Shown here: piece by piece, positions 35,138-43,547 of the stretch
Numbering within the stretch: position 1 is the stretch's first letter
Layout: every line of letters begins with the position of its first letter
From: Ornithinibacillus xuwenensis
GTDB taxonomy: Bacteria > Bacillota > Bacilli > Bacillales > Amphibacillaceae
NCBI RefSeq assembly: GCF_039614845.1
Contig: NZ_JBDIML010000002.1
Coordinates: 186,001-250,000 of the forward strand
DNA: 64,000 bases
Direction of reading: 5' to 3'
Position numbers and translations under genes: made by a program
The notes under the pieces: model-generated
Seen by the model: only the letters and a program-made list of their open reading frames with translations
Told to the model about the DNA's origin: nothing
Databases searched by the model: none

Positions 35138-36160
35138 CTATGAATTTTTAAAACTTGAAATTACCAGATTCCCAAACATTTGAATATCTTTAATATAATC
35201 GAAACCTAAGTTCTCGTAGGCGTTTAAACTATTGGACATTCTAACAGCCACTGCATTATATTCGGGAATAACTGTACAAGAACATCCGGACGCTCCAAGT
35301 ATTTGATAAGAACCATCTGGTAATTCTGAACCTAATTCATTGTAACTAACAGACACATCTCCATCCTTAACCCACCATAAAAACCCGAACTTTGGAAGTT
35401 GATGGGGTAAGGAATTGGGGCTTTGAACAGAAGTAGTTAGTTCAAATATCTCTTGTGGAAGTATTGATCTACCTTCAAGTACCCCTTTGTTTAAATGTAA
35501 ATTCCCCCAATATGCTAGTTCTCTGGCACTTACATATAGATTTCTTTCATCACCTATATTTGAACCTAATCTCAATATAGGATAACTCTTAGATAAATCT
35601 ATATCACAAACTAAATTGTTGTCTCCTTCAGTAACCCATCCAGTGTTTGTCCAATTCAAAGGATTAAACACTCTCTTTGAAAGGATGTCGTTTACAGTTT
35701 TGCCAGTAACTTTATATAAGATTTCCGCCAATATTTCTGGTTTCTTTCCCTCGATATCAGTTCCTAAATTAAAGGTACGATAAACGTTACCATTTTTAAA
35801 TTTTAGACCCGTACACCTTGTTAATAGATGTCTAATTGTTGTCTCTCCAAGAGTTTCTTTATTATATTCCTTTATATAGTCACTTAATCTATCATCCAGG
35901 TTTAATATGCCTTCATTTATAGCTATTGCAATTGCAAGTCCAACATAAGTAACTCTAACCGAATAAACATTAAATCTTGAATCATAATTTATCTTTTTTG
36001 CCCCTTGCTCAAAATGATGCTCTCCGGAATACCATTCGTGTACTATTTTATTATCTTTCATAATAACCACCGTAGAACCTGATGCTTTCGTATCTCTTCG
36101 AACTTTTTCAATATATCTGGTGAGATTTTTAAAAGCGTCTTTTTTAAAAGTTTTATTCAT
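35138..36160 (-). CDS. Serine hydrolase (class C beta-lactamase-like) without the SxxK lysine
   Basis: A 340-residue beta-lactamase/esterase-family protein without signal peptide: VVIMKDNKIVHEWYSGEHHF, FNVYSVRVTYVG, GILNLDDRLSDYI, TIRHLLTRCTGLKF, FGFLWWVKDGD, LGASGCSCTVIPEYNAVAVRMSN. The nucleophile position (Ser67) is present, but the residue expected to be Lys (70) is Val, so canonical acylation is doubtful. A whole subfamily in bacilli may share this change. Function unknown. Confidence 0.8.
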   Translation of the reverse strand: MNKTFKKDAFKNLTRYIEKVRRDTKASGSTVVIMKDNKIVHEWYSGEHHFEQGAKKINYDSRFNVYSVRVTYVGLAIAIAINEGILNLDDRLSDYIKEYNKETLGETTIRHLLTRCTGLKFKNGNVYRTFNLGTDIEGKKPEILAEILYKVTGKTVNDILSKRVFNPLNWTNTGWVTEGDNNLVCDIDLSKSYPILRLGSNIGDERNLYVSARELAYWGNLHLNKGVLEGRSILPQEIFELTTSVQSPNSLPHQLPKFGFLWWVKDGDVSVSYNELGSELPDGSYQILGASGCSCTVIPEYNAVAVRMSNSLNAYENLGFDYIKDIQMFGNLVISSFKNS

Positions 36161-36198
36161 CCCTTAATCCATCCCTTTTTTGATACAAGTTCTCTTGT

Positions 36199-36342
36199 TA
36201 TTCCACTAACCTGCCTCTTTAGTATAATAACTTTCATCACAATACTAACATAATATTCCAACTATAATATTAGAAATTTCACATAAGAATAAGGTGACCT
36301 TTTTTGAACACCTTTTTAAAGTTTTGAACCTTTTTACATAAC
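36199..36342 (-). repeat. Array intergenic element R1
   Basis: Minus strand: an AAAAAGGTTCAAAAC end, hairpin AAGGTGTTC / GGTCACCTT, the 58-base block at 36242-36299 shared with R2 (34567-34624), then TATACTAAAGAGGCAGGTTA. Confidence 0.75.
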
Positions 36343-36714
36343 CAAGCCGATTGCCGTAAATGTAATGTATAGTAATGTAAGTTTGATAACAGTTGCAAAA
36401 AGAGTTTAATTTTCTCCATTTTTCCTAGAAAGGATGAATCCCAACTAGCGTATAGCAACTTCACTCAATAAAATGAAAAACACCTCTTGAACTACGATTC
36501 AAGGGGGTGTTTCTCACTGTTCATTACACTTTCGAAAGCAACTAGAGTATTTTTTTTATACAATCTCCTCAAATGCAGACATTCCTAGAAAGTTATGTGC
36601 TTGTTGATTAGTCAATAGCTCACTCACATTACCCTGACTATCCATTTAAGAGAATAATACCAATAAAAAAAGGCTAACCAGAAAGTCAGATTTAACTAAC
36701 TTTCTGGAGGCCCA
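36343..36714. other. Spacer with two hairpins and a possible 29-residue frame
   Basis: It holds a hairpin AACACCTCTTGAA / TTCAAGGGGGTGTT at about 36481-36512, a minus-strand 29-codon frame at 36556-36645 (MDSQGNVSELLTNQQAHNF..., no clear ribosome site, perhaps a gene fragment), and the chemoreceptor terminator at 36663-36707. Nothing else is supported. Confidence 0.4.
36663..36707 (-). terminator. Terminator of the chemoreceptor gene
   Basis: Minus strand: CCAGAAAGT / ACTTTCTGG stem, TTAGCC, then TTTTTTTATT. Confidence 0.82.
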
Positions 36715-38193
36715 TTACTTACTCTTTAGGAGACTTGTTTCTAGCTCTTTTAAATTATTTAAGACGTCTTCATTACTTTCTAAGCAATTGTCTAGTGAGG
36801 TTGTGACTTGTTCTAGTGATGCACTCGATTCCTCACTAAATGCTGCTAGTTCTTCTGTTGCACCACTTACAGTTTTATTCAAGTCATGAATGGATTTCAT
36901 TAAGTTATCAATTGTAACAGAAAGTTCGTCTAGTTGAATAACACCAGTATTAATCTCTTTGAATGAATTCTTGGTGCCTTCCGTCATTTCGTAGCTCTCT
37001 ACCATACGTTCTGCAACTTTAACCATTTTATTGCGCGTACCGTCTGATTGCGTTGAAAATGCAGTTAATTGCTCAGAGATTTTTTCAGCAGAATCACTAG
37101 ACATCTCCGCAAGATTACGAATTTCATCAGCAACGACAGCAAACCCTTTTCCATGCTCACCTGCTCGAGCTGCTTCAATGCTAGCATTTAAAGATAATAG
37201 GTTTGTCTGGTTCGCAATTTCTTTGATGGTGTTACTGATTTGATGTGTTTCGTTAAGATTCGTGATTAATAAGCTGATTTCTTCGGACATGCCATCAACA
37301 TCTTTTTTGAAATCTTCAATGATGGTGGCTAACGAAACAATTTGATCGTGACCTGATTCAGATAGCTTCTTGGTGTTAAGGGAAGCATCGGTTAGGGTTT
37401 TTACAGTTGTATCCATCTCATCTAACATGGTATTCATGCTAGTTACCGATTCATTAATATTCTGTGTTGAATCAGCCTGGGAACTTGCTCCAGTTGAGAT
37501 TTCCTGGAATGTAGCACTCATTTCTCTGAATGCAATATTACTTTGTTCACTATTTTGCGTGATGCTTTCCATTTTTTCTGTAACCGTTGAAATAAGCGCT
37601 TGTAACGCTTCCTTTTGCTTTTCCTGATCTTTGTAGAACGACTCTGCTTCGGATCTAGAAGTTTCAATCTGCTTCATCATATAATCGGAAACCTTTAATA
37701 GAGAGAAGGTAACAATCATGATTAGCGCATAATAGATTAAATAGGTTATCTCTGAGCCTTCTTTAGCACTAAAAATCTCTGATTGGAAGAACATCATATA
37801 ACCAATTAATAAAAGACCATACACATTAACAAAGATTGATAATTTCAGATTCATATAGATAAGCGTTAAAATTACAAGGTAAAATAGTGTAATAATATTG
37901 GTGGAATCTGGTGTTGTCAGCATGCTGTATGTAGTAGAAAGGGCTGTACCAATTATCGCGATATATTTAATTTGAAAAATCCATTTTCTGCTTACGTGTA
38001 AGATGAAGAACGGTACCCAAATAAGTAATTGAATTCCTACGATGATTAATGAGTCCAACGTAATACTTGAAGCGATTGCGGTCATCACTAGAAGGGTTAC
38101 GATGGTTAACGTAATATTTACTGCGCTGTTTCGTTTTACCATATCTATTTCTTGTGGGCTAAGCTTTGAATCTAGTAGTTTTTTATTAAACAT
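36715..38193 (-). CDS. Methyl-accepting chemotaxis protein without extracellular sensor
   Basis: ATG 38193 follows AAGGGGG. The 492-residue product has about six N-terminal membrane helices (30-190) with almost no loops, no recognisable HAMP domain, then a cytoplasmic MCP signalling domain with the hairpin tip IANQTNLLSLNASIEAARAG. It probably senses a membrane-related or intracellular cue and signals to CheA/CheW. Its upstream region shares a 17-base motif with the other chemoreceptor at 60278. Confidence 0.88.
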   Translation of the reverse strand: MFNKKLLDSKLSPQEIDMVKRNSAVNITLTIVTLLVMTAIASSITLDSLIIVGIQLLIWVPFFILHVSRKWIFQIKYIAIIGTALSTTYSMLTTPDSTNIITLFYLVILTLIYMNLKLSIFVNVYGLLLIGYMMFFQSEIFSAKEGSEITYLIYYALIMIVTFSLLKVSDYMMKQIETSRSEAESFYKDQEKQKEALQALISTVTEKMESITQNSEQSNIAFREMSATFQEISTGASSQADSTQNINESVTSMNTMLDEMDTTVKTLTDASLNTKKLSESGHDQIVSLATIIEDFKKDVDGMSEEISLLITNLNETHQISNTIKEIANQTNLLSLNASIEAARAGEHGKGFAVVADEIRNLAEMSSDSAEKISEQLTAFSTQSDGTRNKMVKVAERMVESYEMTEGTKNSFKEINTGVIQLDELSVTIDNLMKSIHDLNKTVSGATEELAAFSEESSASLEQVTTSLDNCLESNEDVLNNLKELETSLLKSK

Positions 38194-38248
38194 GATACGA
38201 TTACCCCCTTGTATGAATTTTGTTACAATTCTACCTACTTCCATATTA

Positions 38249-38265
38249 CTACAAGTTTCGACAAA
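38249..38265. promoter_or_regulatory. 17-bp motif shared by both chemoreceptor upstream regions, copy 1
   Basis: CTACAAGTTTCGACAAA on the plus strand, 56 bases upstream of the minus-strand chemoreceptor start; identical to 60224-60240 but in opposite orientation to the gene. Confidence 0.6.
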
Positions 38266-38498
38266 TGAATAGATTGCATTTTAATGAAAATATTGGAAAA
38301 ATTAAAGCGGTATCAGGATATTTAGATAACTTCCCTTTTCTCCATAGACCATAAGAGCAAGAATGAGGTCGAAACAGGTGTAGATACCTTGTAAAATTAA
38401 GGGGTGTTCAATGGGGCAATGTTCGTTTAGATTTAGTTGGAATAAAGGATTAGGAAAGCATCCCGCGAAAACTGAAACTAGGAAGGGTGAGACCATAA

Positions 38499-39074
38499 AT
38501 GGTAGCGAGTATTCATTTTACGTTTGAAGAAATGTGGGAAAAAATAATGGCATGTGACAGTAAATATGATGGAGTATTTTTTACGGCAGTAAAAACGACC
38601 AAAATCTATTGCCGACCTTCCTGTAGATCAAGAAAGCCAAAGAAAATAAACGTTGAATTCTTTCATGACATCGAAGAAGTAGAAAAAGCAGGCTATCGTG
38701 CTTGTAAGAGATGCCAGCCAGAGGCTGAATATTCGCCACAGATAGAGCTTGTTAGAAAGGTCATCGCCCTCTTAGTGAACCAATACAATCAGAAGTTAGT
38801 ATTACACGATATAGCCACTAATGTAGGTGTAAGTCCCTATTATCTAGAGCGGTTGTTTAAGCAGGAGACTTCAGAAACCCCTCGTACCTATTTGGAAAAG
38901 GTTCGAATTGATAAAGCGGCCCATCTACTAAAAAACACCAATCGAACCAACCTTGAGATTTGTTATGAAGTTGGGTATCAAAGTCCTTCTAATTTTTATA
39001 AAGTGTTTCGTCGTATAAAAAATTGTTCGCCAAGTGAATATCGAAGGGTGATGAAAAAGGAGATGAAACAATGA
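38499..39074 (+). CDS. adaA: AdaA: methylphosphotriester-DNA methyltransferase and AraC-type activator
   Basis: A 191-residue protein. The N-terminal Ada zinc domain has YDGVFFTAVKTTKIYCRPSC and ACKRCQPE supplying four Cys ligands; one Cys accepts the methyl group. The C-terminal AraC helix-turn-helix pair ends YQSPSNFYKVFRRIKNCSPSEYRR. Methylated AdaA activates the repair operon. It overlaps alkA by four bases (ATGA). Confidence 0.93.
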   Translation: MVASIHFTFEEMWEKIMACDSKYDGVFFTAVKTTKIYCRPSCRSRKPKKINVEFFHDIEEVEKAGYRACKRCQPEAEYSPQIELVRKVIALLVNQYNQKLVLHDIATNVGVSPYYLERLFKQETSETPRTYLEKVRIDKAAHLLKNTNRTNLEICYEVGYQSPSNFYKVFRRIKNCSPSEYRRVMKKEMKQ

Positions 39075-39982
39075 AATGGGATGATCAAGGTTCATCTATT
39101 AAAATCTTTCCACCATTAGATTTCAACTTCCAAGAGTGTCTCGTGTTTTTAGCCAGGTCCGATCAAGAAATACTACATCATATAATGGGTGATTATCTCT
39201 ACAAGTTGCTAAAAATTAATGGAGAATTCGTTTTATTAAAGATTGGAGAAAACGAGCAATCCATTCAAGTGGAATTTCCAATCAGAACTCCAGCACAAAG
39301 CATAAAGGAACAGGCAGCCGCCTACATTTGGAAATGGTTTGATTTGGATCAGGAGCTGGAAGGGTTCTATGATATGGCTAATAAGGATAAGCTTTTGAAG
39401 GATATTGTTCACAACCACTTTGGGTTACGTATCATTGGTATTCCTGAGTTATTTCAGGCGATGGCTTGGGCGATAATCGGTCAGCAAATCAATCTAACCT
39501 TTGCTTATACGTTAAAGAAGCGCTTTGTGGAGCAATATGGGGAGAGTCTTACCTATGAAGGGAACACCTTCTGGTTATTCCCTGAACCAGAAACAATTGC
39601 CAAAATAGATAAAGATGAATTATTGAAGCTTCAGTTTAGCAAACGAAAAGCAGAGTATGTGATTGGTGTTGCGAAAGCGATGGAGAGTGGACAGCTAACG
39701 AAGGAAGCATTGCTTCATCAGCAAGACTATCAGCAGGTGCATGATTCGTTAATGGCAATCAGAGGTGTGGGAGCATGGACGGCAGATTATGTCATGATGA
39801 AATGCTTACATTATCCCAATGCATTTCCAATAGCGGATGTCGGGCTTCACCAGGCAATAAAGCATCAATTAGGACTTGAACGGAAGCCGACAATAGCAGA
39901 AATAGAAGAGATGTCAATATATTGGGAAGGTTGGCAAGCATATGCTACCTTCTATCTATGGAGGTCCTTGTATGAGTGGTAG
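39071..39982 (+). CDS. alkA: DNA-3-methyladenine glycosylase II
   Basis: A 303-residue HhH-GPD glycosylase: AMAWAIIGQQINLTFA, hairpin-helix-hairpin LMAIRGVGAWTADYVMM and the catalytic Asp in PIADVGLHQA. It excises alkylated purines. The start overlaps adaA and its end overlaps ogt, so the three form one alkylation-damage operon. Confidence 0.93.
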   Translation: MKWDDQGSSIKIFPPLDFNFQECLVFLARSDQEILHHIMGDYLYKLLKINGEFVLLKIGENEQSIQVEFPIRTPAQSIKEQAAAYIWKWFDLDQELEGFYDMANKDKLLKDIVHNHFGLRIIGIPELFQAMAWAIIGQQINLTFAYTLKKRFVEQYGESLTYEGNTFWLFPEPETIAKIDKDELLKLQFSKRKAEYVIGVAKAMESGQLTKEALLHQQDYQQVHDSLMAIRGVGAWTADYVMMKCLHYPNAFPIADVGLHQAIKHQLGLERKPTIAEIEEMSIYWEGWQAYATFYLWRSLYEW

Positions 39983-40463
39983 AATATATAAGCTAAATTA
40001 CGAATCACCAATTGGCGTATTAGAAATAATGGGAACAGAAGATGTCATTTGCTCCATTATGTTCGCTGAGCAAGATCAGATAGTCAATCCGATCCAAGAT
40101 GAAACGCCATTGGTTTTAAGACAATGCGCAGAACAACTTGATCAGTATTTTAATGGGAAGCGGTATGAATTTACATTTCCAATTGAACTTCAAGGGACAG
40201 AATTCCAAAAAACAGTATGGAACGCATTAAAGGGGATTCCTTATGCTGAAATAGGTTCTTATAAGGATATTGCGGTTTCCATAGGGAATGAAAAGGCCAT
40301 TAGAGCTGTCGGGAGCGCAAATGGTAAAAATAGGTTGAGTATTGTAATCCCTTGCCATCGAATAATTGGCTCCAATGGAAAGTTAACCGGTTATGCAGGA
40401 GGTTTATGGAGAAAGGAATGGCTGTTAAACCACGAGAGGACGTATAAAAGGACTATAGATTAA
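39972..40463 (+). CDS. ogt: Methylated-DNA--protein-cysteine methyltransferase
   Basis: ATG 39972 follows GGAGG; upstream in-frame ATG 39942 lies within alkA. The 163-residue product has the acceptor motif IVIPCHRIIGSNGKLTGYAGG with Cys in PCHR, and an RAVGSANGKN arginine finger. It repairs O6-methylguanine by suicide transfer. Equivalent to AdaB/Ogt. A bidirectional terminator follows. Confidence 0.93.
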   Translation: MSGRIYKLNYESPIGVLEIMGTEDVICSIMFAEQDQIVNPIQDETPLVLRQCAEQLDQYFNGKRYEFTFPIELQGTEFQKTVWNALKGIPYAEIGSYKDIAVSIGNEKAIRAVGSANGKNRLSIVIPCHRIIGSNGKLTGYAGGLWRKEWLLNHERTYKRTID

Positions 40464-40476
40464 AGTTCTATAGTCC
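40450..40476. terminator. Bidirectional hairpin between ogt and the GNAT gene
   Basis: GGACTATAG / CTATAGTCC nine-base stem spanning the ogt stop region, with convergent genes on each side. Confidence 0.7.
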
Positions 40477-40483
40477 AGCTAGT

Positions 40484-41314
40484 CTATTCCCTATGATACG
40501 TATAATAATCCTGCGAATGATAGCTTTGAAACCCACATGATTCATAAAGCTGTAACGCTCTTTTGTTCTTGGCTTCAACCTCTAAGAAGACGGAAAAGCC
40601 TTTTTCATGTTCCATTTTAACCACATTAGACAATGCGTTTCTTCCAATCCCTCTTCCACGAAGCTCTGGATAAACAGCAAATCCATAAATCCATGCCTCA
40701 CCATCTGATTCGGATACCCGTATTTTTCCTGCAATATCTCCATCAACTTCAATTAAAAAAGTGCGATCATTATGTGTCTCCTTGATCATTTGATTCATCA
40801 TTCGTACATCTTCTTCTGGAAGACCAAAACCCAGTACTTCAAGCTGTATGACAGCTTCTATGTCCTCCTTTGAACGTGCTGGACGAATGATGACAGTTGG
40901 ATTTTCTGTCAAGGAAGTCTCCAACCATTTCATTTGGTATTCAGCGAATGAAAATTCACATGGAATCGATTTTAAAAATCCTTTTGCAGATGTAGAGCCT
41001 GTTGGAGCGTTTAATAAGATTGTTTCGACCGTTTGTTTATTCATTTCTTCTAAAGCCGATTGTAGCAGCTTCGTAAAAATACCTTTTCTCCGGTAATTTG
41101 GATGTACCATGCCACATAGCTCTACTTTACTGCCAAAACGGTAGCTTCCCAAAAAGCCTACAAGTCTCTCCTCCTCATAATGGAAAAAATCCTCCTTTAG
41201 ACCTTCCGTTCGATTTTCAAGCATATCGAAATTCAACTTCAGGTCGAAACCATCCTCCTTCTCGCAAATTTCCTTTAATGTTTTGATTGCATGCAATTCT
41301 TTACCGCTTAACAT
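40484..41314 (-). CDS. Tandem GNAT-family acetyltransferase
   Basis: A 276-residue protein with two GNAT domains. The first (1-135) has VHPNYRRKGIFTKLLQSALEEM. The second (140-276) has VYPELRGRGIGRNALSNVV and NKRALQLYESCGFQ. Both carry the acetyl-CoA pyrophosphate loop (R/Q-x-x-G-x-G/A). The substrate is unknown; N-acetylation of a small molecule or protein is inferred. Confidence 0.85.
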   Translation of the reverse strand: MLSGKELHAIKTLKEICEKEDGFDLKLNFDMLENRTEGLKEDFFHYEEERLVGFLGSYRFGSKVELCGMVHPNYRRKGIFTKLLQSALEEMNKQTVETILLNAPTGSTSAKGFLKSIPCEFSFAEYQMKWLETSLTENPTVIIRPARSKEDIEAVIQLEVLGFGLPEEDVRMMNQMIKETHNDRTFLIEVDGDIAGKIRVSESDGEAWIYGFAVYPELRGRGIGRNALSNVVKMEHEKGFSVFLEVEAKNKRALQLYESCGFQSYHSQDYYTYHRE

Positions 41315-41616
41315 GTTATCACCTCTGGTTAACGATTTGCTGTCTAATCCAGGCTGACTTGCTAATCATTATATCAGTTTTAGCGTGATAGTAAGGTCGA
41401 AATGTGGAATAGTCATATGGATATTGCGGTCGCTTGATTGGCGACTTAACGTTAGTAGTATACTTCTGTTTTAGCAGCACGGTTGTATCAAGAATTCTGG
41501 TAGCAAAAAGAATACATTTATTAGTTCGATGCTTCTTTATCTATTGCAATGAATTTATTATGGTAAAATCAATAGACAAAAACATATGAGAACATCATGG
41601 GATGCGAGGGAACGAA

Positions 41617-42264
41617 ATGAGTCATTTAACATTAATTCTTTTGGTAGCAGGATTAGCAATTTTTATCATTTATATTTTCATCGTCTTATTGAATAAGAAG
41701 CGTGCGTTTGCACTTTCATCGGTGAGTTTACTCCTCATGAGTCTACTACTTGTAGCAGGGAGTTTGACGAATACATTGATGGAGATGAACCAATCAGAAA
41801 GCAGTATGGATAATCCTAATGAGAATGAAGGTATTAAGGAAGATGTAACGGATAACCAGAAAGAAGAGTCTACCAATCAAACAGAGCAGGTGGAAACAAC
41901 TAACCAACAGGTAGAAACAACAGAAAAGCCTGTTAGCGATAACGAGATAGAACCCCAGAAGATTGCCAGGGAATTGGTCTTCCAAGAAATGGCAAAGCAA
42001 GAAGGGTTAAAAGACTGGGAGATTACTGAAAATAAGGTGACTTCGGATAAAGAGATTTATAATATATCAGACTATGATAAGCCTGAAGGGGATATGAGAA
42101 TAGTATGGGTAACAGGAAATGTGAGAGGTACTACTGAGGACGGTGTAACCGGTAACGTGGGGTATGATCTTGAGCTCTATCAAATGCAGGGGGATACGAC
42201 TTGGTATATTGGAAATCATTGGGGAGTGCTAATTGATTTAGAAGAAACAGAATACCAGTCATAA
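41617..42264 (+). CDS. Membrane-anchored protein of unknown function
   Basis: Start ATG 41617 after GAGGGA. The 215-residue product has two N-terminal helices (LTLILLVAGLAIFIIYIFIVLL and a second at about 34-55), a low-complexity Gln/Thr/Glu linker (60-115) and a globular extracytoplasmic domain (KIARELVFQEMAKQEGLKDW...). No family recognised. Confidence 0.7.
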   Translation: MSHLTLILLVAGLAIFIIYIFIVLLNKKRAFALSSVSLLLMSLLLVAGSLTNTLMEMNQSESSMDNPNENEGIKEDVTDNQKEESTNQTEQVETTNQQVETTEKPVSDNEIEPQKIARELVFQEMAKQEGLKDWEITENKVTSDKEIYNISDYDKPEGDMRIVWVTGNVRGTTEDGVTGNVGYDLELYQMQGDTTWYIGNHWGVLIDLEETEYQS

Positions 42265-42401
42265 CCTACCAAACAGGTTAAAAATAACTATCATAATCCA
42301 TACAACGAAGGTATATTTTAAGTAAAAGTTAAATTTAGTTTGATTTACTCTTCTCGGTGAAAATTTGTTATCTGGAATAACTTGAAAGTAGGGGAGAAAC
42401 A

Positions 42402-43277
42402 TTGAGAAGCATAAAATATTGGCATATAGCTGTGCTAGTAGTTGTATTGATTAGTATTTGGTGGATTTCGACCAAGGTAGCAGATTCAAAGGACCCACTG
42501 AATAAAACAGATGCATATGTTTACGGTGATGAAAGCGCACTGTATTGGTTTGAGTTAAAAAGTCGAAATGGAAAAGTGGAAGGGAAGCTCTATCAACAAG
42601 AAATAATCGAAGAAATAGGTGGAGTACCGTTTTTGGAAGAAAGAACCTATCCAGTTACGGGGAAATTAACGGATAATGGGTATGAATTAACGGTAACCAT
42701 TGACGGGGAAGTGATCACCTATGATTCCTGGATTTCAGGGAAGGATCTTTATGTACAAACACATGAGAAGAACAACAGACTCTTGTTTAAGGCTGTTAAT
42801 AAAGAAGAGCTTGATGACTATATCGTAGCATTACAAGATAATCTCGAAAATGCAATCTACCATGCAGAGAAAAAGGAACAGGATCGGCTGAGGGAATTCT
42901 TTTCAGCGTTTAATCATGCTTATGGGTATCTGTATTCCGAGGAGGATGCGTCGTTTCAGCTGTTTTTAAAGGTGGATGAAGCGCTTCTTGAAGGGGAGGT
43001 AACAGGCTCTCTTCTTGTCATGGAAGAAACGGGTAACGAAAGTGATCCCTATCAGGAAACTACGTATGAACTGAACGGTATTACAGATGGGGTTATCTTA
43101 GAGTTGTATACGACTGTAGATGGAAAATCAACTAAGCTAGAAGGGGATTTTCATGAGTCTGCAGCTAGCTTCGAATTGTCATTTTGGGAGACAGACAAGA
43201 AGTTATTATTTCAAGTAGTAACAGAAGAAGAATTTAATCAGAAATACGAGGAATTTAAGCTGGAGGCAGCGAGATAG
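42402..43277 (+). CDS. Membrane-anchored protein of unknown function
   Basis: TTG start with GGGGAG upstream. The 291-residue product has an N-terminal helix (WHIAVLVVVLISIWWIST) and two similar beta-rich halves: YWFELKSRNGKVEGKLYQQE with TYPVTGKLTDNGYELTV, and FQLFLKVDEALLEGEVTGSL with TYELNGITDGVILEL. This looks like an internal duplication. Function unknown. A hairpin (GCCATA / TATGGC type) with TTTTTTG follows at 43294. Confidence 0.7.
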   Translation: MRSIKYWHIAVLVVVLISIWWISTKVADSKDPLNKTDAYVYGDESALYWFELKSRNGKVEGKLYQQEIIEEIGGVPFLEERTYPVTGKLTDNGYELTVTIDGEVITYDSWISGKDLYVQTHEKNNRLLFKAVNKEELDDYIVALQDNLENAIYHAEKKEQDRLREFFSAFNHAYGYLYSEEDASFQLFLKVDEALLEGEVTGSLLVMEETGNESDPYQETTYELNGITDGVILELYTTVDGKSTKLEGDFHESAASFELSFWETDKKLLFQVVTEEEFNQKYEEFKLEAAR

Positions 43278-43293
43278 CATGTAGCAGGCTTAA

Positions 43294-43337
43294 TGCCATA
43301 ACTTCTGCGAGAAGCGGAGATATGGCTCTTTTTTGTA
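43294..43337 (+). terminator. Terminator after the duplicated-domain anchored protein
   Basis: GCCATAACTTCTGC / GCGGAGATATGGC imperfect stem, then TCTTTTTTG. Confidence 0.75.
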
Positions 43338-43469
43338 TATTCTAGATTTCTAGAAATATTTCTCATTTTATTATCGACAATAATTAGTTTATAATTATAG
43401 AATAGTAGACTTTAATATTATCAATATTTCTAATAGATTATGGTATGATTATGATAAGCGTAAAAAGGT

Positions 43470-43509
43470 GCACTCCTCCATGGTAGATTGCTTACCTATG
43501 CAGGAGTGC
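43470..43509 (+). promoter_or_regulatory. Extended hairpin in the mqo leader
   Basis: GCACTCCT / AGGAGTGC outer stem, with an inner CAT-GGTA / TACC-ATG stem around a short loop, about 38 bases before the mqo start. There is no T-run. It could be a leader RNA element or protein site; I cannot assign a known riboswitch. Confidence 0.5.
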
Positions 43510-43547
43510 TCTCAGTGTTTGGAATATTAGGGATGGGGTAGGATATC

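Noticed and set aside
28937..36342. Chromosomal integron with attC sites between the accessory genes
   Set aside because: The repeated CTAACGGGG boxes at the two ends of each element are direct, not inverted; GTTRRRY/RYYYAAC cores are not seen, and no tyrosine integron integrase lies in the window. I report the array as a repeat-punctuated cluster only.
36279..36464. 61-codon minus-strand frame between the hydrolase and chemoreceptor genes
   Set aside because: It overlaps repeat element R1, has no ribosome site and no recognisable protein features.
41315..41616. Possible regulatory RNA in the gap before the 41617 gene
   Set aside because: Only a short TCGC/GGCGA pairing is visible, with no strong structure or reading frame; I see nothing supported there.
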